A stretch of 63,833 nt of DNA from an uncultured Clostridiaceae bacterium (GTDB taxonomy: Bacteria > Bacillota > Clostridia > Lachnospirales > Lachnospiraceae): the NCBI GenBank assembly GCA_947177415.1, contig CAMWUK010000007.1, positions 1 to 63,833 on the forward strand, read 5' to 3'. The position numbers were made by a program, and so were the translations under genes. A model generated the notes under the pieces. The model had not been told where the DNA came from. It saw nothing but the letters and a program-made list of their open reading frames with translations, and searched no databases. This document shows positions 1 through 7,732 of this stretch, one piece after another. Every line of letters starts with the position of its first letter. The first letter of the stretch is position 1.

Positions 1-144
1 AACTATTAAAAAAACTATTGTTCTCATTGTGTAAACAATGAAAATTCTTTTTCTTTGATTCGGTCGTTTCTTCTTCACTTATATTTTCATCTCCTGTTGA
101 TTTATCTAATCTCTATCCACTTATACATTTCTTTAAAAATGATT

Positions 145-279
145 GTAACTGTTCAGAAGCATGAACAGTTACGTTTAAGCCCATAATAATTCGCCTTCGG
201 CGAAAGGGCTTAAACATTGTAAAATTTACTTTTTCTTACGAAACACGCAGTAAATGCGTGTTTCTACCTGAATAGTTAC
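145..279 (+). repeat. Family A hairpin element, copy 1 (135 bp), with 8-bp target duplication
   Basis: Non-coding element starting GTAACTGTTCAG and ending CTGAATAGTTAC. It folds into three successive hairpins: GTAACTGTTCA/TGAACAGTTAC, GTTTAAGCCC/GGGCTTAAAC (with an inner CGCCTTCGGCG stem) and GAAACACGCA/TGCGTGTTTC; the right end can also pair with the left end. It is flanked by a perfect 8-bp direct repeat, AAATGATT, at 137-144 and 280-287. Two other copies have exactly the same length (28795 and 40953). Together with 1-144 and 280-473, where no gene is visible, this fills the start of the window. Mobility is inferred from the duplications. Confidence 0.85.
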
Positions 280-473
280 AAATGATTTTGCACTATCATA
301 AAAACTACAACTTTCTGTTCCTTTTTCTTTCTCTTCCATTTTTCTTTTTTTCATAACAATCAACTCATTGCTTAAAATATTTTTCTTCGTTATACCACAG
401 TGTAGTTGTATTTTCTGAAAAAAATTTAGCTAAGAAATATACCTTTTTATTGTTCTGTTTCCTTAAATTTATC

Positions 474-1325
474 CTACTCTTTGTTCAAAATATCATATTG
501 ATGGAAGCGGATAGTACCAACACCGACAGCTACAATAATAAGTACAAGTGAGACAACAAGACCAACCGTTATGCTGACACCATCTTTAATAACCATATCA
601 TATCGTACAGGCATTGCGTAATTTCCAATTAGATATGGTGACGTAAAATACGCAGAAGAAATCATTAAAAATGCTACAACAAAAAAGCTAAATACCGGCT
701 TAATGAACAACGACAAGGTCATTTGCAACAAGTTGATGCACAGCGAAACTAACACAGGAAAAAGAATTATAACAAATGACCATGGAGCATCATTGTCTAA
801 AATAGAGTCTCTGGCTATCTGAAAAATTGCATACTGTAAATCCTTGTTTATTTCGCCAGAAATACCACCCCCCACGGCAATTCCAAACAGTGCCACAATT
901 CCAAAAACAAGGCAATGGTATACTAGAACACTCAAAATATTCCATACACATTTGGACAGCCACCATATTGTCCTTCCTCTGGTTCTAACTAAAATCTGCT
1001 GACCAAATCCTTGCATATCTTTATATGGATAATTTAATGTAATAAAAGGTAGCACTAAAAACACAACTGTCCACCTAACAGGAAAAATAAAAGGATTGCC
1101 TGGTTCAGGAACATATTTATCCATTCCTCCATACATATACATCATGTAGTCAGCAAAATCTCCTTTTATCCCCGTTTCAAAATATTTAAATTCATTCAGT
1201 GCAGAAATTTGATTAGTTAAGTCAAAGCAGGCAATAAGGGCTACCATTACTGGTATGACAAACAACATTGGATTGTATATCATTCCATTTCGTATATCAA
1301 ACCATAACAACTTAATATATTTCAT
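474..1325 (-). CDS. ABC-2 type transporter permease subunit (second of a pair)
   Basis: A 283-residue integral membrane protein with about six hydrophobic segments: one near residues 20-37, one around 83-98 and four in the C-terminal two thirds. The long extracytoplasmic loop between segments 1 and 2 and the 'GFGQQILVRTRGR' stretch after segment 2 are typical of ABC-2-like permeases in bacteriocin/antibiotic-type exporters. Its ATG lies inside the end of the upstream permease gene (14-bp overlap), with AAAGGAGG as ribosome binding site, so the two are translationally coupled and probably form a heterodimer. No ATPase gene is visible on either side; one may lie before position 1. The substrate cannot be read from sequence. 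Confidence 0.7.
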   Translation of the reverse strand: MKYIKLLWFDIRNGMIYNPMLFVIPVMVALIACFDLTNQISALNEFKYFETGIKGDFADYMMYMYGGMDKYVPEPGNPFIFPVRWTVVFLVLPFITLNYPYKDMQGFGQQILVRTRGRTIWWLSKCVWNILSVLVYHCLVFGIVALFGIAVGGGISGEINKDLQYAIFQIARDSILDNDAPWSFVIILFPVLVSLCINLLQMTLSLFIKPVFSFFVVAFLMISSAYFTSPYLIGNYAMPVRYDMVIKDGVSITVGLVVSLVLIIVAVGVGTIRFHQYDILNKE

Positions 1326-2190
1326 TTGATGCCTCCTTTACAATTGTTGCTGTTAGAGTAAACAGAAACAAGATAACTACACCTATAAAAACAACAAAAC
1401 CATTTGTGTCATAAACTGCTGGTACTGGCCGTAAAAAATACATCGGGGATAATTCTGTATAAATCACAATAGAGGATGTATAAATAAATGAAGTACATAT
1501 ATAATTGAAACCTAACAAAACAAAAAACGGTAGTAATACAACAATCACCTGATTTTTAACAAAGGTGGCAAAAGCAAAGCACAGACAGGCAATCAACCCA
1601 CCATATATAAAATCAACCAACATATAAAGGAAAACATATATAAACGGACTGGTGTAAAAAAACTCAGATAAAAAGGAGGATGAAATTATGCCATAAGCCG
1701 TTATATAATATGGGTCCGGAGTTATAGCGGGAACAAACATTGCAGTAAGCAGAAAGTTAAAAAGCAAAGGAATAACCATTGCTAAACCACCAGACAAAAA
1801 TAAGGCGATATATTTTGATAAGTAATATTGAACTTTTCCAGTTCGTATGACCATATTTTTGATATACCCACTTCGCCGTTCCATGCAATATGACCAACCA
1901 TAGGGTATGCTTACTAAAATCGGAAAAAGAAAAAAATAATCTGTAGAACCAGGCGTAGTTGCCTCACCTCCGATCCAATGATTGAACAACGTCTCCATTG
2001 GCATCATCGGATTACGGATATAAGAAAATTCTTCCGAAAATTTTTTCAGGTTACTTATATCTCGATAATAGGATTGCAGATGAGGGAGCAGGCTAAACAT
2101 TGTAATTGTACAACCTATTAACACAACCAAAAAAAATAATTTAGTAAATATTGCCTTTTTACATTCTAACTTTATGTTATTCCATAACAT
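1312..2190 (-). CDS. ABC-2 type transporter permease subunit (first of a pair)
   Basis: A 292-residue membrane protein with an N-terminal transmembrane segment (about residues 17-37), an extracytoplasmic loop, and five further segments. The motif 'YGWSYCMERRSGYIKN' after segment 2 is the cytoplasmic coupling-helix region typical of ABC-2-like permeases (an aromatic-E-R-x-S-G pattern). Same architecture as the downstream gene, which it overlaps by 14 bp. It follows the lipoprotein gene by 13 bp, and its start has a GGAGGAGAAACAT context. Inference: permease half of an export or immunity complex under the ECF sigma system upstream. The partner ATPase was not found in the window. Confidence 0.7.
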   Translation of the reverse strand: MLWNNIKLECKKAIFTKLFFLVVLIGCTITMFSLLPHLQSYYRDISNLKKFSEEFSYIRNPMMPMETLFNHWIGGEATTPGSTDYFFLFPILVSIPYGWSYCMERRSGYIKNMVIRTGKVQYYLSKYIALFLSGGLAMVIPLLFNFLLTAMFVPAITPDPYYITAYGIISSSFLSEFFYTSPFIYVFLYMLVDFIYGGLIACLCFAFATFVKNQVIVVLLPFFVLLGFNYICTSFIYTSSIVIYTELSPMYFLRPVPAVYDTNGFVVFIGVVILFLFTLTATIVKEASNEIY

Positions 2191-2203
2191 ATGTTTCTCC
2201 TCC

Positions 2204-2968
2204 TTATTCTAGCAGCTTAACAAATCTTCTAAGTTCATCCTCATAACGATTAAAAACCAAGTATATGTTGGATGGATTATATTGACCGAAATCTATATAC
2301 CATCCTACTTTTAGATCCTTGCTTTGCCCCACAGGCAAATTATAATGATAATATTCTGGCCAGTCTTCCCCCCTCTGTGAGCCACTTGGATGTGAAAAAT
2401 AAGCTGGAAGCGGAAGGTCGAAAAAGTCAATTTCTCTGGTTTTATCCAATGTTTCTTTCGTAGAATCGGCATAAAGAAGGTCGAAACTGGTGATGTTCCT
2501 TTCTGTTGATCCACAGATATTTTTAACCGTCATTTCTACAACTAAAAACTTTACACTAGGCTTTATTTTTCCATCTTCATCAAAAAAATCCCCCTCTATA
2601 TAAGATGGCAGCATACCCTCTGAAATACCTGCTTCAGTAATGTCTTTAAATATTGTTGCCTTTTTGACCCTGTAGACAAATGCATTTGGAATCACTTTCC
2701 CTTTATCTATATCTCTCTCCGAAACTTCTTCTCCAAGACCACATATCTGTTTAGACAGAATGCTCATTTCCTCTGGTCCAGAAGTGGCAACATCCTCTGT
2801 ATATATCTCTGCTTGCTTTACTTCATCTTTTCTGTCACCTTGCTGTTCATTTTCTTGAATTTGTGTACTGTCATAAAGACTTCTTACAGAGTTACAAGCA
2901 GTCATAGACACAGACAGCATAAGGACAGACAGTATTCTTGTTATAACCTTCATAGAGTTTTTCTCCAT
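2204..2968 (-). CDS. Putative lipoprotein of the sigma-factor operon
   Basis: About 254 residues. A lipoprotein signal peptide is clear: basic N-terminus, hydrophobic core 'ILSVLMLSVSM' and lipobox-like 'SMTAC', so the mature protein should start at that Cys and be anchored outside the membrane. The remainder is acidic and soluble, with a probable beta-sandwich body around 'VKFLVVEMTVKN', a phrasing shared with the C-terminal part of the neighbouring 505-residue protein ('LKFVLVTLRVKN'), so both may carry a related extracytoplasmic domain. An in-frame ATG 9 bp upstream touches the GGAG; the start used here has normal spacing from AAAAAGGAG. Function unknown; possibly the sensor or substrate-binding component of the permease pair. 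Confidence 0.7.
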   Translation of the reverse strand: MEKNSMKVITRILSVLMLSVSMTACNSVRSLYDSTQIQENEQQGDRKDEVKQAEIYTEDVATSGPEEMSILSKQICGLGEEVSERDIDKGKVIPNAFVYRVKKATIFKDITEAGISEGMLPSYIEGDFFDEDGKIKPSVKFLVVEMTVKNICGSTERNITSFDLLYADSTKETLDKTREIDFFDLPLPAYFSHPSGSQRGEDWPEYYHYNLPVGQSKDLKVGWYIDFGQYNPSNIYLVFNRYEDELRRFVKLLE

Positions 2969-3038
2969 ATTTTTCATCTCCTTTTTATCTCATAAATTTT
3001 TTTTAATACATGTAATTTTTTCTAAAACCAATTTTTAG

Positions 3039-4556
3039 TTAATTATTTTTTATATTTATATACTTTGCTGTTTTGTCACTAGAGCCAGAGCCATCATCAA
3101 TCCGAAGTGCCATCTGTGATAACTGATCCTCATCTACCATGTATCCAATATGGTAAACTGCCTCTTCTCCGGCTTCTAATTTCTTTAAATAAAATCCTTT
3201 TCCTCCATCAGTTTCTTTAAAATAACATGGCATAGAATCATAGTGTTTTACTTCCATAATTGCCTTTGGTCTTCCATATTCCGTGCAATCCACTTTTGTT
3301 TTTCTATCTTGCTCTGTAAAATAAACTAAGTCTCTACATACTTGTTTTTCTACTGCTTTCTTTGTTGTATTTTTTACTCTTAATGTAACAAGTACAAACT
3401 TCAGACCTATATTTTCTGTTTTAGACACCACTCTAGAAGGTGCGTTCTTTCCATCTCCCTCTGTTATGGTTTCACGGTCATAAGTTTTTAATGTGCCATC
3501 TTTCTTTGCATATACAGATACATCATTCTCATTATGCTCCAAATTTTTTGCAATGTCTTTCATCTCCTTTGCAATACTGTCTTTCACATCTACATTTAAA
3601 ACTTCATATTCCAAACCATCATACACTAGAGTTTCTTTTATGTTTACTAACTGATTGTGTTTTACCCATTCTGTCTCTTTTTTCACTACACCTACATTTT
3701 TTAACCGTTCAGAAAGACATGAAATTTCGTTTCCTTCTTGTTTTTTACAATTTTCAATTGTAATTTGATTTGCATATTTTATCAATTGTTCCTTCTTCAT
3801 TCCTGATTGTGCATGAAAATGCATAATATATCCCATATCTTCATAAAATACAACAACGTTTTGGGTATATGCTGTATCTTCTTTATATTGACTTCCTATA
3901 ACATCATTTCTTTGAATATATATACCTTTATTACCATTTACTGTAATATTTTGAGAGTATGCCACATCATTTACAAAATAATCCTTTGAAGTATCCACAT
4001 CAACTAGAAGCACTTCTACTGAAAATTCTTTTCCTGATTCAAATCCTTCTTTTGTTGCAAATTCGTACCATCCTCCATGTGTTTTTTGTCTTTGGGTATA
4101 TCCCTCAATAGAATCATATACCAATTTTACCGGCTTTGCTGCTTCTTTTGCCGCAATGGCAGCTTTTTTTACCAAAATTTCTGCTTCTTTTGCCTCAATG
4201 GCAGCTTCTTCTGTTGTCGAAATGGTATCTTCTGTTACTAAAATGGTATCTTTTTTTTCTAATGATGAATCTGTCTTCTTCACTTCCATATCTACTTGGT
4301 ATCCGTTCTGCTCTACTTCCATTTTAAAATAATCAGAAATTCTTTCATACGCATACGCTCCAGTTGGTACTGCAAGAGAAACAGCGGCAACTGCCACAGC
4401 TACCTTTTCTGCCATTTTAATACCTTTCTTTTTACTCTGTTTTTCTGTCATCTTATTTCTTTCTCCCATATCTGTCAGCCTTTCTTTTAACTCTGAAGAA
4501 GCATTCACACTGTCATATACCCGTTGATAATACTCTTTATTATTTTTATTCATCAT
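3039..4556 (-). CDS. Membrane-anchored anti-sigma-factor-like protein
   Basis: A 505-residue protein with a cytoplasmic N-terminus of about 45 basic residues, one transmembrane helix around residues 48-70 ('VAVAVAAVSLAVPTGAYAY') and a large extracytoplasmic part. The topology and the 11-bp overlap with the ECF sigma gene make it the likely cognate anti-sigma factor (inference; no zinc HxxxCxxC motif is present). Residues roughly 105-145 form an Ala/Glu/Lys-rich low-complexity helix built of 'EAAI.AKEA'-like units. Two mixed alpha/beta regions follow, the second (about 355-500) resembling the neighbouring lipoprotein. The ATG has GGAG six bases upstream. The overall gene order sigma, anti-sigma, lipoprotein, permeases suggests envelope sensing coupled to export. 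Confidence 0.65.
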   Translation of the reverse strand: MMNKNNKEYYQRVYDSVNASSELKERLTDMGERNKMTEKQSKKKGIKMAEKVAVAVAAVSLAVPTGAYAYERISDYFKMEVEQNGYQVDMEVKKTDSSLEKKDTILVTEDTISTTEEAAIEAKEAEILVKKAAIAAKEAAKPVKLVYDSIEGYTQRQKTHGGWYEFATKEGFESGKEFSVEVLLVDVDTSKDYFVNDVAYSQNITVNGNKGIYIQRNDVIGSQYKEDTAYTQNVVVFYEDMGYIMHFHAQSGMKKEQLIKYANQITIENCKKQEGNEISCLSERLKNVGVVKKETEWVKHNQLVNIKETLVYDGLEYEVLNVDVKDSIAKEMKDIAKNLEHNENDVSVYAKKDGTLKTYDRETITEGDGKNAPSRVVSKTENIGLKFVLVTLRVKNTTKKAVEKQVCRDLVYFTEQDRKTKVDCTEYGRPKAIMEVKHYDSMPCYFKETDGGKGFYLKKLEAGEEAVYHIGYMVDEDQLSQMALRIDDGSGSSDKTAKYINIKNN

Positions 4557-5055
4557 GCCACACTCCTTTCAATTGCTCTTTCAACATGTTACGTGCTCTC
4601 ATCAGTCTGGTTTGAATAGTGGTTTCTTTTTTTTGTAAAATTTCTGCTATATCCCGGATGGGATACTCTTCATAATAGTAGAGATGCACCACACTCCGAT
4701 ATTTTTCCGGTAATTTTTTCACTGCACAATATAGTGCCATTTTTTCCTTGTCTTCTTCAAAAAATTCCGTCAGATTGTCAAGATTTTCCTCTGTATTGGT
4801 ACTGTCGAAAAAGTGTATTTTTTGATGCCAAGCCGACTTCAGATAATTCTTACATAAATTTATTGTAACACGTATAATCCATCTTTTTACATATTCATCA
4901 TCTTGAAAATCTTTGTTTGTCTCATATAACTTTAGAAAAACTTCTTGCACCATATCTTCTGCATCTGGAATACTTTTGCAATAGTTCACACTAATTCTTA
5001 AAACCATGTTTGCATATTTCTCCACATACTGACAGTATTCTTCTTTAGAAATCAC
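4546..5055 (-). CDS. ECF-type RNA polymerase sigma factor
   Basis: A 169-residue sigma-70 family member. Region 2 spans about residues 8-75 with the 'DAEDMVQEVFLKLYE' core-binding helix and 'VKRWIIRVTINLCKNYLKS' -10-binding segment; region 4 spans about 105-160 with the helix-turn-helix 'YPIRDIAEILQKKETTIQTR'. Length and the absence of regions 1 and 3 are those of the ECF group. Start is GTG: AGGAGGTG precedes it by five bases, and the overlapping ATG is out of frame. A TATAAT hexamer lies at 5109-5114 upstream without a convincing -35. The stop overlaps the start of the anti-sigma-like gene, so the two are coupled. The target promoters are unknown. Confidence 0.93.
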   Translation of the reverse strand: MISKEEYCQYVEKYANMVLRISVNYCKSIPDAEDMVQEVFLKLYETNKDFQDDEYVKRWIIRVTINLCKNYLKSAWHQKIHFFDSTNTEENLDNLTEFFEEDKEKMALYCAVKKLPEKYRSVVHLYYYEEYPIRDIAEILQKKETTIQTRLMRARNMLKEQLKGVWHDE

Positions 5056-5198
5056 ATTTTCACCTCCTGATTAAGCAAAAAATCTGTTCCTTTGAAAGAC
5101 CTTTCACTATTATAACAACTCAAAAATCAAAAATATCACATTTTTTTTATTTTTTCTTATCTTTTTATACAACTTTTTTAATGTTCTAAATACAAAGA

Positions 5199-5233
5199 AA
5201 CTTCCCTAATCTTCTTATTTGATTAAGGAAGTT
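5199..5233 (-). terminator. Rho-independent terminator
   Basis: Stem AACTTCCCTAATC / GATTAAGGAAGTT with a 9-base loop. Read on the minus strand it follows the hypothetical cluster that ends near 5242 and precedes the sigma-factor operon. The following T-tract is only moderate (TTTCTTTG), so a plus-strand role is also possible. Confidence 0.6.
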
Positions 5234-5241
5234 CTTTTATC

Positions 5242-5349
5242 CTAAGCTATATTTGCCTTTACCATATTTATTTTGATTGAGGACAATATTGCCCATAGGC
5301 TGTATATCATGAGATAAACTGCTACTGCAAGTAAGAAATAAATCAACAC
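5242..5349 (-). CDS. Possible 35-residue membrane peptide
   Basis: A short open frame beginning GTG with the product MLIYFLLAVAVYLMIYSLW followed by a basic tail ending 'KINMVKANIA'. One strongly hydrophobic helix of about 20 residues and a positively charged end are the marks of a small single-span membrane protein. It lies 33 bp after the preceding minus-strand gene and directly before a terminator hairpin, consistent with being the last gene of that transcript. The ribosome binding site is weak (GAGG well upstream). It could be chance; conservation in relatives would decide. Confidence 0.4.
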   Translation of the reverse strand: MLIYFLLAVAVYLMIYSLWAILSSIKINMVKANIA

Positions 5350-5382
5350 ATTTTTAAACCTAATCCTCAATTATTCACATGT

Positions 5383-5889
5383 CTACATATCCTTTCCATA
5401 TGCAATCCGAAATCCCGCTTCTTCTGCCCATTCTTCCAATTGCTCAAATTTCTCTATTGCACATGGGAATAATTCATAGCTGTCACTGTCAATATCAAAT
5501 GCAAACATTGCTATCCCTTCTTTTTCCCACTTTTCATCTAAAATTTCCAGCCATTCTGTAATCTCTCCATCCTCATCAAGCCAATTACTATCTATCTTTA
5601 GCCCTTTCGATTTTATTCCATTCAGATTACCAATATAGTAAAGAAAATCCTCCTTTTCATCTTTCCAGTCACGTCCTGCCACATAATTTTCTCTTTCCAG
5701 AATATCTACCAATGCTATCCACTGAATCCATTCTTCCTCTTCATCTTTCTCAATTCCCCATTCCTTAAATACTTCCTGATGACTTTTATAATAGTTTATG
5801 GTATCTGTAATACAATCTTCCAGTTCCTTTATAAGTTCCTTATTTCCATCTGTTACACATTCCATAATTTTTAAAAGTTCCTGTTTCAT
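5383..5889 (-). CDS. Conserved hypothetical protein, acidic (DUF6630-like)
   Basis: 168 residues, strongly acidic and soluble, with no signal peptide or membrane segment. The pattern of an N-terminal helical half, a central 'LERENYVAGRDWKDEKEDFLY' region and the closing 'FDIDSDSYELFP' strand resembles the DUF6630 family, as far as I can recall it; this is tentative. The ATG immediately follows the stop codon of the upstream gene, whose last codons provide the AAAGGAG ribosome binding site, so translation is coupled. Families of this sort are often found as accessory or immunity-like genes, but no toxin partner is visible here. Confidence 0.6.
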   Translation of the reverse strand: MKQELLKIMECVTDGNKELIKELEDCITDTINYYKSHQEVFKEWGIEKDEEEEWIQWIALVDILERENYVAGRDWKDEKEDFLYYIGNLNGIKSKGLKIDSNWLDEDGEITEWLEILDEKWEKEGIAMFAFDIDSDSYELFPCAIEKFEQLEEWAEEAGFRIAYGKDM

Positions 5890-6576
5890 TTAAAATTCTC
5901 CTTTCTCATTACGACATTTTATGTAGGCATTTTTATTGGAAAAATATCTCCCGTCAAAAAATCCTGTTTTTCCGCCATTTATCTCATAATCAATACATCC
6001 CTGCTGGAACATTTCTACGCATATATTTCCAAGGATACTACGATCCAGCACAATATTCTGTTCATAAATTTCTTTTCCCCGAAAGTTAGTACATGGCAAT
6101 AAATTAGAATCCACCATTCCTGCTCCATTTCGGTTTTCAAAATAAAGTCCGGTAAACAAATCTTTTTCTTCAGAGTACTGCATAACCGCCTTGCCATCTT
6201 CACATAAATAAACCAAAGAAGTCATATTAAGTGGGAGCATACGTCCCTTTCTTTCATAAAATTCCTGATAGGTTATCTCTATTCTTGTATATTGTCCACT
6301 ATACAATTTTTCTAAAATCTGATTAGCTGTTTGATAAGAGAAGTCTTCCATATTCCATTCCTCTCCATCTACAATCAAACGGTTTGGTATCTTTATTTCA
6401 GACTTTTCATTTAATGTATTTTTTTCTTCTTCCTTTAGGAAACTAATCAACTTACTTTTCTCCGTTGGTGATTCTTGTATCGCCTCTTTTTTCTTAGGAA
6501 ATCCTAACTTTGTTAGAAAATCCCATATTTTTGAGATAATCCCTTTTTTTCCCTTTTCTGTATTCTTTTCAGCCAT
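5890..6576 (-). CDS. Hypothetical protein
   Basis: 228 residues, not recognised. The first 60 residues are basic, with a possible amphipathic helix 'ISKIWDFLTKLGF' followed by a charged linker; the rest looks like a globular alpha/beta domain starting at 'RLIVDGEEWNMEDFSY'. There is no signal peptide. The start ATG is preceded by AGGGAGG. It is directly followed, without any spacer, by the 168-residue acidic protein, so the two products probably work together. Upstream lies a 100-bp hairpin element that separates it from the helical-repeat protein gene. Confidence 0.55.
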   Translation of the reverse strand: MAEKNTEKGKKGIISKIWDFLTKLGFPKKKEAIQESPTEKSKLISFLKEEEKNTLNEKSEIKIPNRLIVDGEEWNMEDFSYQTANQILEKLYSGQYTRIEITYQEFYERKGRMLPLNMTSLVYLCEDGKAVMQYSEEKDLFTGLYFENRNGAGMVDSNLLPCTNFRGKEIYEQNIVLDRSILGNICVEMFQQGCIDYEINGGKTGFFDGRYFSNKNAYIKCRNEKGEF

Positions 6577-6616
6577 TTTTTCCTCCCTATCTAGAAATGC
6601 AGTCCATAACTAAATC

Positions 6617-6716
6617 GTTATAAATGCATCTTCGATGCATGAACCAAAATCTTGCATAATTTCATTCTTGGTGCATAGCTTGACAGCAAGTGTAAAGCTT
6701 GCGAGCGAACAGTAAC
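6617..6716 (+). repeat. 100-bp hairpin element with perfect 8-bp duplication
   Basis: Starts GTTATAAATGCATC and ends GAGCGAACAGTAAC. The left part holds the stem ATGCATC/GATGCAT; the right part shares CATAGCTTGACAGCAAGTGT with the family B elements at 18309 and 28559. Perfect direct repeats ACTAAATC flank it at 6609-6616 and 6717-6724. The right duplication contains the stop codon of the adjacent coding sequence, so insertion happened exactly at that gene's end. Confidence 0.75.
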
Positions 6717-6717
6717 A

Positions 6718-7578
6718 CTAAATCAGCATAATCTTTTTATACTTCTCAATTCTTTCTTGAAATCTCTCTTTGTCTGGCTCTTCCTTTACAAAATCATAAT
6801 CAGAAAAAATACGTTTTGTTTCTTCTTGTATCTTCCTTTCCTCCTTGATATCTACATCGGTTGTACGGTAATAGTAATCAGCTAAAATTCCATTTGCCAC
6901 AAATTGTATATCCATATCAAGATCCTCTTCATCTAATTTATCAAAAATATAAGATTGCAAGTTAACAAAAGCCGCTATAAAATAATATGTTTCAAAATTT
7001 CCCATTTCCAAATCGACAGGAAGAAAAGCTTCTTGATTTGGAATATCTACTTTCTTTGTATAATCATTCATAGCCAAAGAAAGAAACACTTCATTAATAT
7101 ATTCACCATAATCATTTATTTCATATTCCTTATCTCCATCTGGTTTCCCATAAAGCCCTCTTGCAAAGTAATCAATCATATCATCCAGCTTTCCAAATCC
7201 CTCAAAATCCGGCAAGTTAGAGATATACTGAAATAACACACAAAATCTTGACATTGTTAATAACAGCCATTGCATTTTCTGTAAAGTATTTAAGTCAAAT
7301 GATTTCTCTACAACCTGTCTTTGTATCTTTTTTTCATAAGGTTCCTGCTCGTTCTCCAACTCCTCACCCCAATTATCAACTTTATACTGCTGTTTCAATT
7401 TCACATACAGGCAACTAGAACGGTTTAAATAATAAATCGCTTTTGAAACCTTCCCTTGTTTCTTATAAGCTTTCCCAATTTTCAAGTAATATTTTGCTAC
7501 CTTCTTAAATTTCTTTTCTGCCTGTGCCTGTTCTAATAAAACTAATAATTTTTCTAAATCCTGTTTAAACATTTTCAT
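6718..7578 (-). CDS. Hypothetical helical-repeat (TPR-like) protein
   Basis: 286 residues. The N-terminal 60 residues, 'KKFKKVAKYYLKIGKAYKKQGKVSKAIYYLNRSSCLY', form two helices with the spacing of tetratricopeptide repeats; the rest is mostly alpha-helical and acidic, with no signal or membrane segment. It is probably a cytoplasmic protein-interaction scaffold. Two possible starts exist: ATG directly after AAGGAGAA, or the ATG two codons later, which has better spacing; the longer form is given. The stop codon lies within the 8-bp duplication made by the neighbouring repeat insertion, so the C-terminus seems intact. Not assigned to a family. Confidence 0.55.
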   Translation of the reverse strand: MKMFKQDLEKLLVLLEQAQAEKKFKKVAKYYLKIGKAYKKQGKVSKAIYYLNRSSCLYVKLKQQYKVDNWGEELENEQEPYEKKIQRQVVEKSFDLNTLQKMQWLLLTMSRFCVLFQYISNLPDFEGFGKLDDMIDYFARGLYGKPDGDKEYEINDYGEYINEVFLSLAMNDYTKKVDIPNQEAFLPVDLEMGNFETYYFIAAFVNLQSYIFDKLDEEDLDMDIQFVANGILADYYYRTTDVDIKEERKIQEETKRIFSDYDFVKEEPDKERFQERIEKYKKIMLI

Positions 7579-7732
7579 TTTCTCCTTAGCTATAAGTCTA
7601 CATAATTATTCTCGTTTTATCTTACAGATTGCTGTAATCTCAGTCTGATTATAACAAATATTAGCTTTCCTTTATGTTTTATGTATAATATTAGCTGCCA
7701 TGTTCTACTCTAATATCTTTAAAATCACATAT

